In this document: piece by piece, positions 16,143-22,767 of the stretch
Position numbering within the stretch: the stretch's first letter is position 1
Layout: each line of letters begins with the position of its first letter
Translations under genes and position numbers: made by a program
Assembly: GCA_017503065.1 (NCBI GenBank)
Contig: JAFVTT010000041.1
Coordinates: forward strand, 1-22,864
Source of the DNA: Bacteroidaceae bacterium
GTDB lineage: Bacteria; Bacteroidota; Bacteroidia; Bacteroidales; Bacteroidaceae
Direction: 5' to 3'
DNA: 22,864 nt
The notes under the pieces: model-generated
Told to the model about the DNA's origin: nothing
What the model saw: only the letters and a program-made list of their open reading frames with translations
Database searches by the model: none

Positions 16143-17386
16143 CTCCTGCCTCCCTTCTTTGTTGTGTTCCAATCCAGTCTCCATACCAGTGATATTTCTG
16201 CCTTGGTGGGACCTATAAACTTACGGTTGACCCTTTGCTGCCATACATAGCAGTCATCAATGTGGCGGTATTCGTTATAGACTCCCTTCATGTAACCGAC
16301 ACCGATACCGAAGTCTATGTTCAGACATTTGGTTATGGGCAGAGAATAACCATATTCCAATCCAAAGGCATACTGCGGTCTGTCGAACAGTGTTTCATGA
16401 GGATCTGCCGACATGTATCCAGTCTTACCTACAAGAAAGTCATAAGTGAGAAGTTGACCATATAGACCTATGTGATGGCCACTTAGGAACTTCTTGCGAG
16501 CCTGTTTGCCCAGCCACATGCGCAGAGCCACTTCACCGCCGTACGTACGCCAGAACCAACTCTTTGTGTTCCACCATGCATAGTGCCAGTTGGCATGCAG
16601 ACTAAAGTTGCGCCCAAGATGGAATTCCACACCGAGGTTGGGGACAAGTGCAACATCGTAAAGCATATTTGTCTTCACGGCCCACTTGAAACTACGGGGA
16701 CTTTCAGGTTCAACCTTATACGGAGACTCCAATGAATCAATCGGTTCCAAACTGAACAATTGCAGAGATGCCTGAGTGCGGACACTGTCCGCCACAAACT
16801 CCGGAATCTTTACATACACGCATACCCACGTTGCCAGACGCAAAGGTGGCATGTGATGCTTTATTATCCAACTGTATGTCACTCCGTTGTCCAGTTGCCT
16901 CAGACGCCACTTCTTGGTTTCCGTAGGAATGTCGGCACGCATGATTTTCATCACACGGTCCCTGTTCGGCTGGTGATAGTTGGCGTCCAGTTCTTTGTAC
17001 AGACCGTCCCAGTTCTCGCCCATGGGGTGAAGTATGATGTTCTGCGGCAGCAGGACACTGTCGTTAGGCAGATTGGCCAGAATGAAGTCACGCGCCACTT
17101 CAGCACGCTTCTTTGCCAACAATTCGTTCCCCCTGGGGTTACCCTCGGGGGAGGCATAGGCATAAATGGCGATACTGTCTATCCTCGGAGATGCGGACAG
17201 AACCCTCCTGATACGTGCCATCTGCAGGGCGTTGTCCAGATAGTCTTCCTGCAGATCAATCCTGTCCTGATAATAGTACAGAGAATAACGGTCGTTGGCC
17301 AGACTGTCAGTCTCACCATAAGCATGAGAGGGAAGGCACTGAATGCACAACAAAAAAGATAATATGACTCCTAATTTCCTTAGCAT
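16139..17386 (-). CDS. OmpA-like / DUF3575 outer-membrane protein
   Basis: 415 residues from the ATG at 17386. An earlier in-frame start at 17428 would lie inside the -7 promoter box. A signal peptide (to about HAYG) is followed by an OmpA-like region with YASPEGNPRGNELLAKKRAE, the peptidoglycan-binding-type helix motif. The C-terminal half is a DUF3575-type beta-barrel: WAVKTNMLYDVALVPNLGVE, HANWHYAWW, GHHIGLYGQLLTYDF, GYGFA-like GLEYGYSLPI. It is the first gene of the pilus operon and should sit in the outer membrane, perhaps bracing the pilus base to the cell wall. Domain family calls are from recognised motifs; the mechanical role is inferred. Confidence 0.85.
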   Translation of the reverse strand: MLRKLGVILSFLLCIQCLPSHAYGETDSLANDRYSLYYYQDRIDLQEDYLDNALQMARIRRVLSASPRIDSIAIYAYASPEGNPRGNELLAKKRAEVARDFILANLPNDSVLLPQNIILHPMGENWDGLYKELDANYHQPNRDRVMKIMRADIPTETKKWRLRQLDNGVTYSWIIKHHMPPLRLATWVCVYVKIPEFVADSVRTQASLQLFSLEPIDSLESPYKVEPESPRSFKWAVKTNMLYDVALVPNLGVEFHLGRNFSLHANWHYAWWNTKSWFWRTYGGEVALRMWLGKQARKKFLSGHHIGLYGQLLTYDFLVGKTGYMSADPHETLFDRPQYAFGLEYGYSLPITKCLNIDFGIGVGYMKGVYNEYRHIDDCYVWQQRVNRKFIGPTKAEISLVWRLDWNTTKKGGRR

Positions 17387-17427
17387 AAGTCCATCAGCGC
17401 GTATACGAACACCTACCATTAGTTTCA

Positions 17428-17458
17428 CAAAGGTACAATATTTATTTATATGGAAAAT
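17428..17458 (-). promoter_or_regulatory. Promoter of the pilus operon
   Basis: TACCTTTG on the minus strand (17428-17435) is an exact -7 box. At the expected -33 distance there is only ATTTT (about 17454-17458), a weak match to TTTG, which suggests an activator is needed. Transcription would start near 17421, about 35 nt before the ATG. Confidence 0.65.
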
Positions 17459-17473
17459 GACACATAACCATTA

Positions 17474-17518
17474 CCCCCCCCCTAATTAACATTCATTAAC
17501 TTTATATAACATTTAACT
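17474..17518 (-). promoter_or_regulatory. Homopolymer and 10-bp-phased GTTA repeats upstream of the pilus promoter
   Basis: Reading the minus strand toward the promoter: GTTAAAT (17511-17517), GTTATA (17505-17510), GTTAAT (17495-17500), GTTAAT (17485-17490), then nine G (17474-17482). The last three GTTA words are spaced exactly 10 bp, one helical turn. The G-run ends about 15 bp upstream of the expected -33 position. This is a likely regulator-binding region whose distance from the promoter could change by homopolymer slippage. Confidence 0.5.
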
Positions 17519-17547
17519 GATGTAAACTTGCCCCTTTTTAGTTAAAT
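17511..17547. repeat. Short inverted repeat in the nigD-pilus gap
   Basis: ATTTAACT (17511-17518) and AGTTAAAT (17540-17547) form 8-bp inverted arms around 21 nt. The rest of the gap (17548-17700) has a seven-base A-run and no gene; its short reading frame on the + strand has no recognisable content. Confidence 0.45.
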
Positions 17548-17700
17548 TGTGCAAAAAAACATGTAAGGGCACGACAGTTGGCCAAGGATATAGGGAGCAC
17601 AACCGGCAAACAAAACAACGGATAAGGGCCGTCAACATGACAGCCCTGCCTTGCCCTCACGATGACGGGGGCCAATCATTACCGTTCGTTCGGCGTACCA

Positions 17701-18417
17701 TTACCGACGGTAAGTTTTACCGTCACTGAGACTAAAAAAGGTCCACTCTCTGACAGCGTTGAACGCATGCACGGATATGCTGATGGTATCGCCTATATTA
17801 TAATAAGGTATAGAGGGGACATGGATGGAACAATAGTACGTCTGCGAATATGACATGGGGTCCTGTCCCTGATTGTGGTGGATGGAAAGATGGTGGTGTG
17901 CGTGCATCCTGCCGTCTTCTCCTGCCTGGCGGACAGAGTCTATGGCATAGCCCCAATGGTGGATGCCGCCTTGTGTCTTGGCGGTGAGCTGCATGTTGAT
18001 GTACTGGCCCTCCTGCCACATGCTTTCTATGTCCGTGGGGTCGTGGCGGAGGATGGCGGTACTGTCCGAGAGCGCCAGAGCGCCCGTCAGGCTGTAGATG
18101 TGAACCTGAGGACGTGAGGCTTCGGCCTCGGGAACGAAACCAACCACTGCCCTGTAGGTGGTGTCGGGACGGTACGGTTTTATGTTGGTGTTGGTTATGG
18201 AATAGCGAGTGCCGTTGTCCGTGGTCATTTCCCGGAACATGCCGTCGGCATCAGTACGGATATCGGCAAACTCGGTAACAATGTCGGGATATGGTTCGGC
18301 GCTCTCATTACATGAAACAACGAGCAATGCCGCCACAAGCAGCATTGCCCTGAATGTTATCTTTAACCCAAATCGATTTGGGTTTAATGATTCGCGTGCT
18401 GACGAAATTCGGTTCAT
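17701..18417 (-). CDS. NigD-like lipoprotein
   Basis: 238 residues. The ATG at 18417 overlaps the stop of the acyltransferase gene (ATGA), arguing for this start. The lipid Cys is at 36 (LLVVSC), so the signal is preceded by an unusually long 24-residue polar stretch. The body has the NigD pattern: an N-terminal barrel (VTEFADIRTDADGMFREMTTDNG; TTYRAVVGFVPE) and a C-terminal beta-sandwich with GGIHHWGYAIDS and QTYYCSIHVPS. NigD-like proteins are surface or periplasmic lipoproteins of Bacteroidota of unclear role; the first was described beside a nigrescin bacteriocin. No bacteriocin gene is visible here. A histidine-rich HAHHHLSIHH lies in the second domain. An 8-bp hairpin (17706-17724) overlaps the end of the gene. 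Confidence 0.8.
   Translation of the reverse strand: MNRISSARESLNPNRFGLKITFRAMLLVAALLVVSCNESAEPYPDIVTEFADIRTDADGMFREMTTDNGTRYSITNTNIKPYRPDTTYRAVVGFVPEAEASRPQVHIYSLTGALALSDSTAILRHDPTDIESMWQEGQYINMQLTAKTQGGIHHWGYAIDSVRQAGEDGRMHAHHHLSIHHNQGQDPMSYSQTYYCSIHVPSIPYYNIGDTISISVHAFNAVREWTFFSLSDGKTYRR
18365..18384. repeat. Perfect 20-bp palindrome within the nigD 5' end
   Basis: AACCCAAATCGATTTGGGTT is its own complement and codes for the NPNRFGL stretch ahead of the signal peptide. Its placement in the odd N-terminal extension suggests an inserted palindromic repeat that stayed in frame. Confidence 0.7.
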
Positions 18418-19574
18418 GACTTCTTAGCCTGCTTTTTGTTGGCCACAGGATTGGCATACATGGTGAGGATACGTTCGCGCAGGAAGGGCACATCGGGATT
18501 GGGAAGCTTAATCTTGGCTATCTGTCCGTTGATATATTCCTCGAAGACCTTCTTGTCGTGCTGGCTGTACCTGTTTTTGAAGCAATTGCCACCGTGCAAC
18601 TCGTCGTATGCGATGAAGTTGCCGGGATAGAGCATGTAATTGGAGTGTATGGCCTTGTCTATACGCCGGGCAATCTCCTTGAACACCTCGGTCTTGGGCA
18701 TGTCCTTCAGTTCGTCTATCCACTCGTTCACGGGAGTGCCCGTGCGGAAATGTACGTGTCCCTTGTAGCCGAAGATACCAATCTTCATGTTGTCCAGGTC
18801 GTCCTGCTTGTTCTTCTTCCACGATGGGTCGTCGCGCTTCTGCTGGAACTCCTGGGCCTTGAGGTAGTCGCAGGGGTCGTACTCGTAACTGAGGGTAAGG
18901 GGTACGATGTTCAGTTCCTTCAGCCTTTCAATGATGGTGCCCTCGCCTCCGTAGGCAAGCATCTTCAGCACCGACTCCTGTGTCTGGTCGCTACTGTCCT
19001 TGGCACGTCCTTCACGTTGGGCAATCCAGATGTTCTCCTTCTTCTGAGTGATGGCATAGTGCATGTAGCGGCTCATGAGTATGCTGCTTTCCATCATCTC
19101 CTTGGCCTTCAGGCTGCGGCGCACGGTGAAGGCCTTGTTCATTCGCACGAGCGTCTTTATCCAGGGATATATGAGCAGGTTGTCGCCAATGGCTATCTCG
19201 CACGTTGTGGGGAAGCCTGCCTCGTGAAGCATCAGGTCCAGGATGGCGCTGTCCAGGACGATGTCCCTGTGGTTGGAGATGAACAGTTGGTTGCCGCGAT
19301 TCGAGATTGTGCTGTGGTTGAAGGTGTAGCCGTGTGCATGTTTCTTCAGCACATAGCGCACTACGTGCTTCATGAAACGGAGTTGGAAGTCAAGCGGAGT
19401 TTTCACTCCTATGAACATCATCTTGAAGAAACCGTTGCGCAATCCCTTGGGCAGCCAAGGGGCAAAGCCCTGCATCACTTTGTTGAAGTGGCGGTCATTG
19501 AGCAACTGGTTCAGAGCCTCCTTCATCTCCCCTTCTTCGTAGGGGCGTATCTCGTCGAATTCGTGTATGTCCAT
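18414..19574 (-). CDS. PlsC-like acyltransferase (1-acylglycerol-3-phosphate acyltransferase family)
   Basis: 386 residues. Seen: block I SNHRDIVLD (100-108), block II-like NKAFTVRRSL (146-155), block III QREGRAKD (186-193, resembling the EGTR box) and block IV NIVPLTLSYEY. These are the acyltransferase motifs for transfer of an acyl group to a glycerol-phosphate acceptor at the inner membrane. The protein is longer than classical PlsC, with a Lys-rich insert near DDPSWKKNKQDD, as in Bacteroidota paralogues of uncertain acceptor. The spacing from the block I His102 to Asp108 is five residues rather than the usual four (Asp104 is an alternative). It overlaps nigD by 4 bp. It may modify phospholipid or an aminolipid; the substrate is not determined. 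Confidence 0.85.
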   Translation of the reverse strand: MDIHEFDEIRPYEEGEMKEALNQLLNDRHFNKVMQGFAPWLPKGLRNGFFKMMFIGVKTPLDFQLRFMKHVVRYVLKKHAHGYTFNHSTISNRGNQLFISNHRDIVLDSAILDLMLHEAGFPTTCEIAIGDNLLIYPWIKTLVRMNKAFTVRRSLKAKEMMESSILMSRYMHYAITQKKENIWIAQREGRAKDSSDQTQESVLKMLAYGGEGTIIERLKELNIVPLTLSYEYDPCDYLKAQEFQQKRDDPSWKKNKQDDLDNMKIGIFGYKGHVHFRTGTPVNEWIDELKDMPKTEVFKEIARRIDKAIHSNYMLYPGNFIAYDELHGGNCFKNRYSQHDKKVFEEYINGQIAKIKLPNPDVPFLRERILTMYANPVANKKQAKKS

Positions 19575-19599
19575 GGTAAGGTGTTATGAAAGGTTAAGA

Positions 19600-19716
19600 C
19601 CCCTCCCCAACCCTCCCACAAGGGGAGGGAGTATGATGTGCTGGAGGGTGAGGATTATATGTTTATGGTTGTCGGTTGTGACCACTCCTCTCCCAGGAGG
19701 GGATAAGGGGAGGGCC
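19600..19716. repeat. C-rich paired palindromic element, second copy
   Basis: Left arm CCCTCCCCAACCCTCCC then GGGGAGGGAGT (19601-19631), right arm in inverse order ACTCCTCTCCC then GGGGATAAGGGGAGGG (19684-19714). The sequence just inside the left arm (AGTATGATGTGCTGG) resembles that at 1022-1035 (AGTAGGATGTACTGG), so this and 990-1195 are one family. This copy lacks the inner GGCATG palindrome. It fills most of the 166-bp gap between ddl and the acyltransferase gene. Confidence 0.7.
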
Positions 19717-19740
19717 TTTTTATTTTACAGTCTTTATAGT

Positions 19741-20718
19741 CTATCTGCCTTCTATGATTTCGGTCATTACGTCCTTGATGTCCAACCCTGCGGCACGTAT
19801 CTGCTGGGGTATGAAACTGGTGGCCGTCATGCCCGGCGTGGTGTTTATCTCCAGGAGGTTTATCTTCTCTCCCTCGGTGATGATATAGTCGATGCGTATG
19901 ATACCGTAGCATCCCAGGATGTCGTATATGGCGGAAGTGAGTGTCTGCACGCGTTGCGTCAGGCGCTCGGAGATGCGGGCGGGAGTAATCTCCTCCACCT
20001 GTCCGTTGTACTTGGCATCGTAGTCAAAGAACTCGTTGGTGGTTACCACCTCGGTGATGGGCAGTACGTGGCTGGATGTACGGGTCTTGTAGCAGCCGCA
20101 TGTTATCTCGGTGCCGCCCATGAAGGCCTCCACCATTACATCCTCGCCCTCCTTCAATGCCAGTTCTATGGCAGGACGCAGAGCCTCGGGAGTCTTCACC
20201 TTGGTAGTGCCGAAGGAACTTCCTCCGCGGGCGGGCTTCACAAAGCAGGGCAGTCCGATGCGGTTGATGATGTCCTGGTCGCTGACTTCGTTCTCCTGTC
20301 CTATGCGGACGATGAGGCTGTCTGCCACGCTGACGCCAAGGGAGCGCATATAGTTGTTCAGCACGAACTTGTCGAAAGTCAGTGCCTCCACCAGCACTCC
20401 GCTTGTGGAGTAGGGCATGCCTATGAGGTCGAAGTATCCCTGAAGCACGCCGTTCTCGCCCGGTGCGCCATGGATGGTGATGTAGCAGAAGTCGGGACGT
20501 ACCGTCTCGCCCTTTTCGTTCCGGAAGGTGAAGTCGTTGCGGTCCACCTTGCTGCGGCTCTCGTCCGGCAGGATGGCCTCCCACAGGCCGGCCTTCAGTT
20601 CTACCTTGTATACAGTGTATCTGTCCTTGTCTATGAATGATTCTATGCCTGTGGCACTACGCATGCTCACGTCGTGCTCGGAACTGTCACCGCCACAGAT
20701 GATTGCTACTGTCTTCAT
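19741..20718 (-). CDS. ddl: D-alanine--D-alanine ligase
   Basis: 325 residues, an ATP-grasp enzyme joining two D-alanines for peptidoglycan precursors in the cytosol. Seen: N-terminal CGGDSSEHDVS (Glu14), HGAPGENGVLQG (83-94), ATP-binding KPARGGSSFG (161-170), YDAKY (233-237), and the metal-binding IIRIDY (273-278) with LLEINTTPGMT (288-298). All expected catalytic regions are present. The ATG at 20718 has an A-rich leader; nine copies of a 9-bp repeat begin only 9 bases upstream of it, so translation initiation sits against repetitive DNA. It is likely co-transcribed with rluD and the PASTA gene. Confidence 0.95.
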   Translation of the reverse strand: MKTVAIICGGDSSEHDVSMRSATGIESFIDKDRYTVYKVELKAGLWEAILPDESRSKVDRNDFTFRNEKGETVRPDFCYITIHGAPGENGVLQGYFDLIGMPYSTSGVLVEALTFDKFVLNNYMRSLGVSVADSLIVRIGQENEVSDQDIINRIGLPCFVKPARGGSSFGTTKVKTPEALRPAIELALKEGEDVMVEAFMGGTEITCGCYKTRTSSHVLPITEVVTTNEFFDYDAKYNGQVEEITPARISERLTQRVQTLTSAIYDILGCYGIIRIDYIITEGEKINLLEINTTPGMTATSFIPQQIRAAGLDIKDVMTEIIEGR

Positions 20719-20726
20719 ATTTTTAT

Positions 20727-20807
20727 TTTAGGGTCTTTAGGGTCTTTAGGGTCATTAGAGTCCTTAGGGTCTTTAAGGTCCTTAAGGTCCTTAGGGACTT
20801 TAGGGTC
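20727..20807. repeat. Nine tandem 9-bp units (TTTAGGGTC family)
   Basis: Nine consecutive units with the pattern YTTARGGTC, three of them identical and the rest with one to two changes. They lie directly upstream of the ddl start. Confidence 0.9.
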
Positions 20808-20821
20808 GTTGTTATTGTTTT

Positions 20822-20862
20822 CGGAGTAATCGGAGTAATCAGAGTAATCGGAAACCGGAAAC
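20822..20862. repeat. Three 9-bp CGGAGTAAT units and two CGGAAAC units
   Basis: CGGAGTAAT, CGGAGTAAT, CAGAGTAAT, then CGGAAAC twice, without spacers. A different family from both neighbours. Confidence 0.85.
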
Positions 20863-20920
20863 CGCTCACCGCTCACCGCTCACCGTTCACCGCTCATCCG
20901 CTCACCGTTCATCCGCTCAC
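20863..20920. repeat. Tandem CGCTCAC / CGTTCATC units crossing the rluD stop
   Basis: Eight units of 7 or 8 bp (CGCTCAC, CGTTCAC, CGCTCATC, CGTTCATC) run from the gap into the rluD gene, supplying its last codons (A-V-S-G) and stop at 20909-20911. A change of unit number would alter the C-terminus or stop of RluD. Confidence 0.85.
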
Positions 20921-21994
20921 CGCTCTCTTCCTCCATTTCTCTATCAGCGCCAGCATGTCGGGGGAAAGGTCGCTTTGAAAATCCATCTCCTTGCCGGTTG
21001 TGGGATGCTGGAATCCCAGTGTCCGGGCATGCAGGGCCTGCCGCGGGCAGAGATCCATGCAGTTGCGGATGAATGCCTTGTAGGACGAGGTCTGCTCGCC
21101 CCGCAGGATCTGGTCGCCTCCATACCGCTCGTCGGCAAAGAGCGGATGCCCCGTGTGCTTCATGTGCGCCCTAATCTGATGGGTGCGTCCTGTCTCCAGG
21201 CGGCATTCCACCAGCGTCACGGGACCGAAACGTTCAAGCACGCGCCAGTGCGTCACGGCATGCTTGCCCGTGTCGCTTCCCTCGGGGAAAACCGCCATGC
21301 GCAGACGGTCCTTCGGGTCGCGCCCTATGTTGCCTGTTATTGTACCTTCGTCCTGTGCGAATGGTCCCCACACCAGGGCATTGTACAGGCGGCGTGTGGT
21401 ATGGTAGAAGAACTGCTTGCACAGCGAAGTCTTCGCCTCGGGGGTCTTCGCCACCACCAGGAGGCCGCTTGTGTCCTTGTCTATACGGTGCACCAGGCCC
21501 ACTTCGGGGTCGTTGGGATCATAGCGCGGGTCGTCCTTCAGATGCCATGCCAGTGCGTTGACCAGTGTGCCGCTGAAGTTGCCGCATCCTGGATGAACCA
21601 CCAGACCGGCCGGCTTGTTGATGAGCAGTATCTGGTCGTCCTCGTACACGATATCCAGGGGTATGTCCTCGGGGATTATCTCCCAATCGCGCTTGGGGCG
21701 GTCGAACATCAGGGTTATGACGTCGCCGGCCTTCACCTTGTAGTTACTCTTCACCGGCTTTCCGTTGGCCATGATGTAACCGGCCTCGGCAGCCTTCTGT
21801 ATGCGGTTGCGGCTTGTGTCGCGGAGATGGTCCATCAGGAACTTGTCCACCCGTACAGGATTCTGTCCGCTATCGGCCACCACACGGCGGTGTTCGTAGA
21901 GTTCCGTCTGTCCGTCCTCGTCACCGGTATTATCCAGGTCCTCCAGATTATCCAGGTCCTCCAAGTCCTCGAAGTACTGTTCCTCGCTTACCAT
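20909..21994 (-). CDS. rluD: RluD-family 23S rRNA pseudouridine synthase
   Basis: 361 residues. An acidic low-complexity start (EDLEDLDNLEDLDN, about 9-22) precedes an S4 RNA-binding domain (RVDKFLMDHLRDTSRNRIQKA, about 48-95). The catalytic domain follows, with INKPAGLVVHPG (125-136), the active-site motif HRIDKDTSG (169-177, Asp172) and LETGRTHQIRAHM toward the end. It should convert uridines to pseudouridine in 23S rRNA (helix 69 region for RluD). The ATG overlaps the PASTA gene by 7 bp, so the two are coupled. The acidic tail is encoded by an 18-bp tandem repeat, and the extreme C-terminus by a different repeat, neither part of the usual fold. Confidence 0.93.
   Translation of the reverse strand: MVSEEQYFEDLEDLDNLEDLDNTGDEDGQTELYEHRRVVADSGQNPVRVDKFLMDHLRDTSRNRIQKAAEAGYIMANGKPVKSNYKVKAGDVITLMFDRPKRDWEIIPEDIPLDIVYEDDQILLINKPAGLVVHPGCGNFSGTLVNALAWHLKDDPRYDPNDPEVGLVHRIDKDTSGLLVVAKTPEAKTSLCKQFFYHTTRRLYNALVWGPFAQDEGTITGNIGRDPKDRLRMAVFPEGSDTGKHAVTHWRVLERFGPVTLVECRLETGRTHQIRAHMKHTGHPLFADERYGGDQILRGEQTSSYKAFIRNCMDLCPRQALHARTLGFQHPTTGKEMDFQSDLSPDMLALIEKWRKRAVSG
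21931..21966. repeat. Two tandem 18-bp units in the rluD 5' end
   Basis: TATCCAGGTCCTCCAGAT and TATCCAGGTCCTCCAAGT, in frame, encode the repeated acidic D/E/L stretch at the RluD N-terminus; a partial third unit follows. Confidence 0.8.
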
Positions 21995-22617
21995 TCCGTC
22001 TCGGGTTCAAATTCGTATTCCATCTCTTCCCCGTCTGCGCCGGCGAGGCTGTCCGCTGCCCATTTCTCGTCCTCGGTAAGGCTGTTGCCCACCACAAGCA
22101 CTATGGGCGCTTCGGCCGGTACCTTCTCTCCGGCACGCACTTCCCTGCCACGGCATTTCACGCCGAAAACCCAGTCCTTGTCGCCCTCCACGTATTCCTT
22201 GGGACCTATCTTGAAGCCCATGGTGCGGAGTCTTATCTCTGCCTCGTACACATCGCAGTTGTCCGCTATGTCTGGCATAGTCAGAGTGGGACCGCTGGCG
22301 GAGTTTACGGTCAGGTAGACCTTGCGTCCGGCCTTCACCTCGGCACCAGCCAGTGGCTGCTGCATCAGCACAATGCCAGGCGCGAGGTTGCGGTTGTATC
22401 CAGAGTCGGACACCACGGCAATCAGTTCGTCCTGCTCAAGCATCAGGGCGGCATCGCCATAATGTATGCGTGTCACATCCGGCACCTGTATGATCTCTCC
22501 GTGACGGGTGTACACTTTGGTGCCGTACCAAAAACCGGTGATTACCAGTGCCACAAACAGGCACATGGCCAAGAGGTTGACACATACCACCGGATTGAAT
22601 ATCTTTTTCTTGTTCAT
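21988..22617 (-). CDS. PASTA-domain single-pass membrane protein
   Basis: 209 residues from the ATG at 22617; the longer reading from 22653 starts within the -7 box. A basic start (MNKKK), one membrane helix (about 10-31), then an extracytoplasmic part with two PASTA repeats: VPDVTRIHYGDAALMLEQ to GRKVYLTVN (about 45-104) and MPDIADNCDVYEAEIRLRTMG onward (about 112-175), and an acidic tail. PASTA domains bind peptidoglycan fragments or mediate envelope contacts. There is no attached kinase or penicillin-binding domain, as is usual for this Bacteroidota gene before rluD. It is the first gene of an envelope operon with rluD and ddl. Confidence 0.88.
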   Translation of the reverse strand: MNKKKIFNPVVCVNLLAMCLFVALVITGFWYGTKVYTRHGEIIQVPDVTRIHYGDAALMLEQDELIAVVSDSGYNRNLAPGIVLMQQPLAGAEVKAGRKVYLTVNSASGPTLTMPDIADNCDVYEAEIRLRTMGFKIGPKEYVEGDKDWVFGVKCRGREVRAGEKVPAEAPIVLVVGNSLTEDEKWAADSLAGADGEEMEYEFEPETEW

Positions 22618-22650
22618 GCGATATCTGGTTGAGTGTTGCGGTTTCCCATG

Positions 22651-22682
22651 CAAATTTACTAATAAGTAAGAATATCTCCAAA
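22651..22682 (-). promoter_or_regulatory. Promoter of the PASTA-rluD-ddl operon
   Basis: On the minus strand, TTTG (22679-22682), 20 nt, TAAATTTG (22651-22658): full Bacteroidota consensus. Predicted transcription start about 27 nt before the ATG at 22617. Confidence 0.8.
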
Positions 22683-22703
22683 CAAAGCACGTGAAATCCC
22701 TGT

Positions 22704-22745
22704 AAAAAAAGAAGAAGAAGCAGGGAAACGTCCCTACTTCTTCTC
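22704..22745 (-). terminator. Intrinsic terminator of rpmH
   Basis: On the minus strand, a 15-bp stem with one mismatch (22711-22726 with 22731-22745, loop AACG on the + strand) is followed by seven T. It lies 22 bases after the rpmH stop. Confidence 0.9.
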
Positions 22746-22767
22746 TTATGTGAAAGCAATCTCTTGC

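Noticed and set aside
17387..17700. Invertible promoter for the pilus operon
   Set aside because: Only 8-bp inverted arms (17511/17540) were found and they do not flank the promoter; no invertase gene is nearby.
17547..17729. 60-codon frame in the nigD-pilus gap
   Set aside because: No motif or promoter; it overlaps the nigD 3' end on the other strand.
18345..18417. Downstream ATG (18345) as the nigD start
   Set aside because: It would leave a signal peptide without any basic residue; the ATGA overlap with the upstream gene favours 18417, although the extension remains odd.
20727..20920. CRISPR-like array
   Set aside because: Units are 7-9 bp with no spacers and no cas genes; these are simple tandem repeats.
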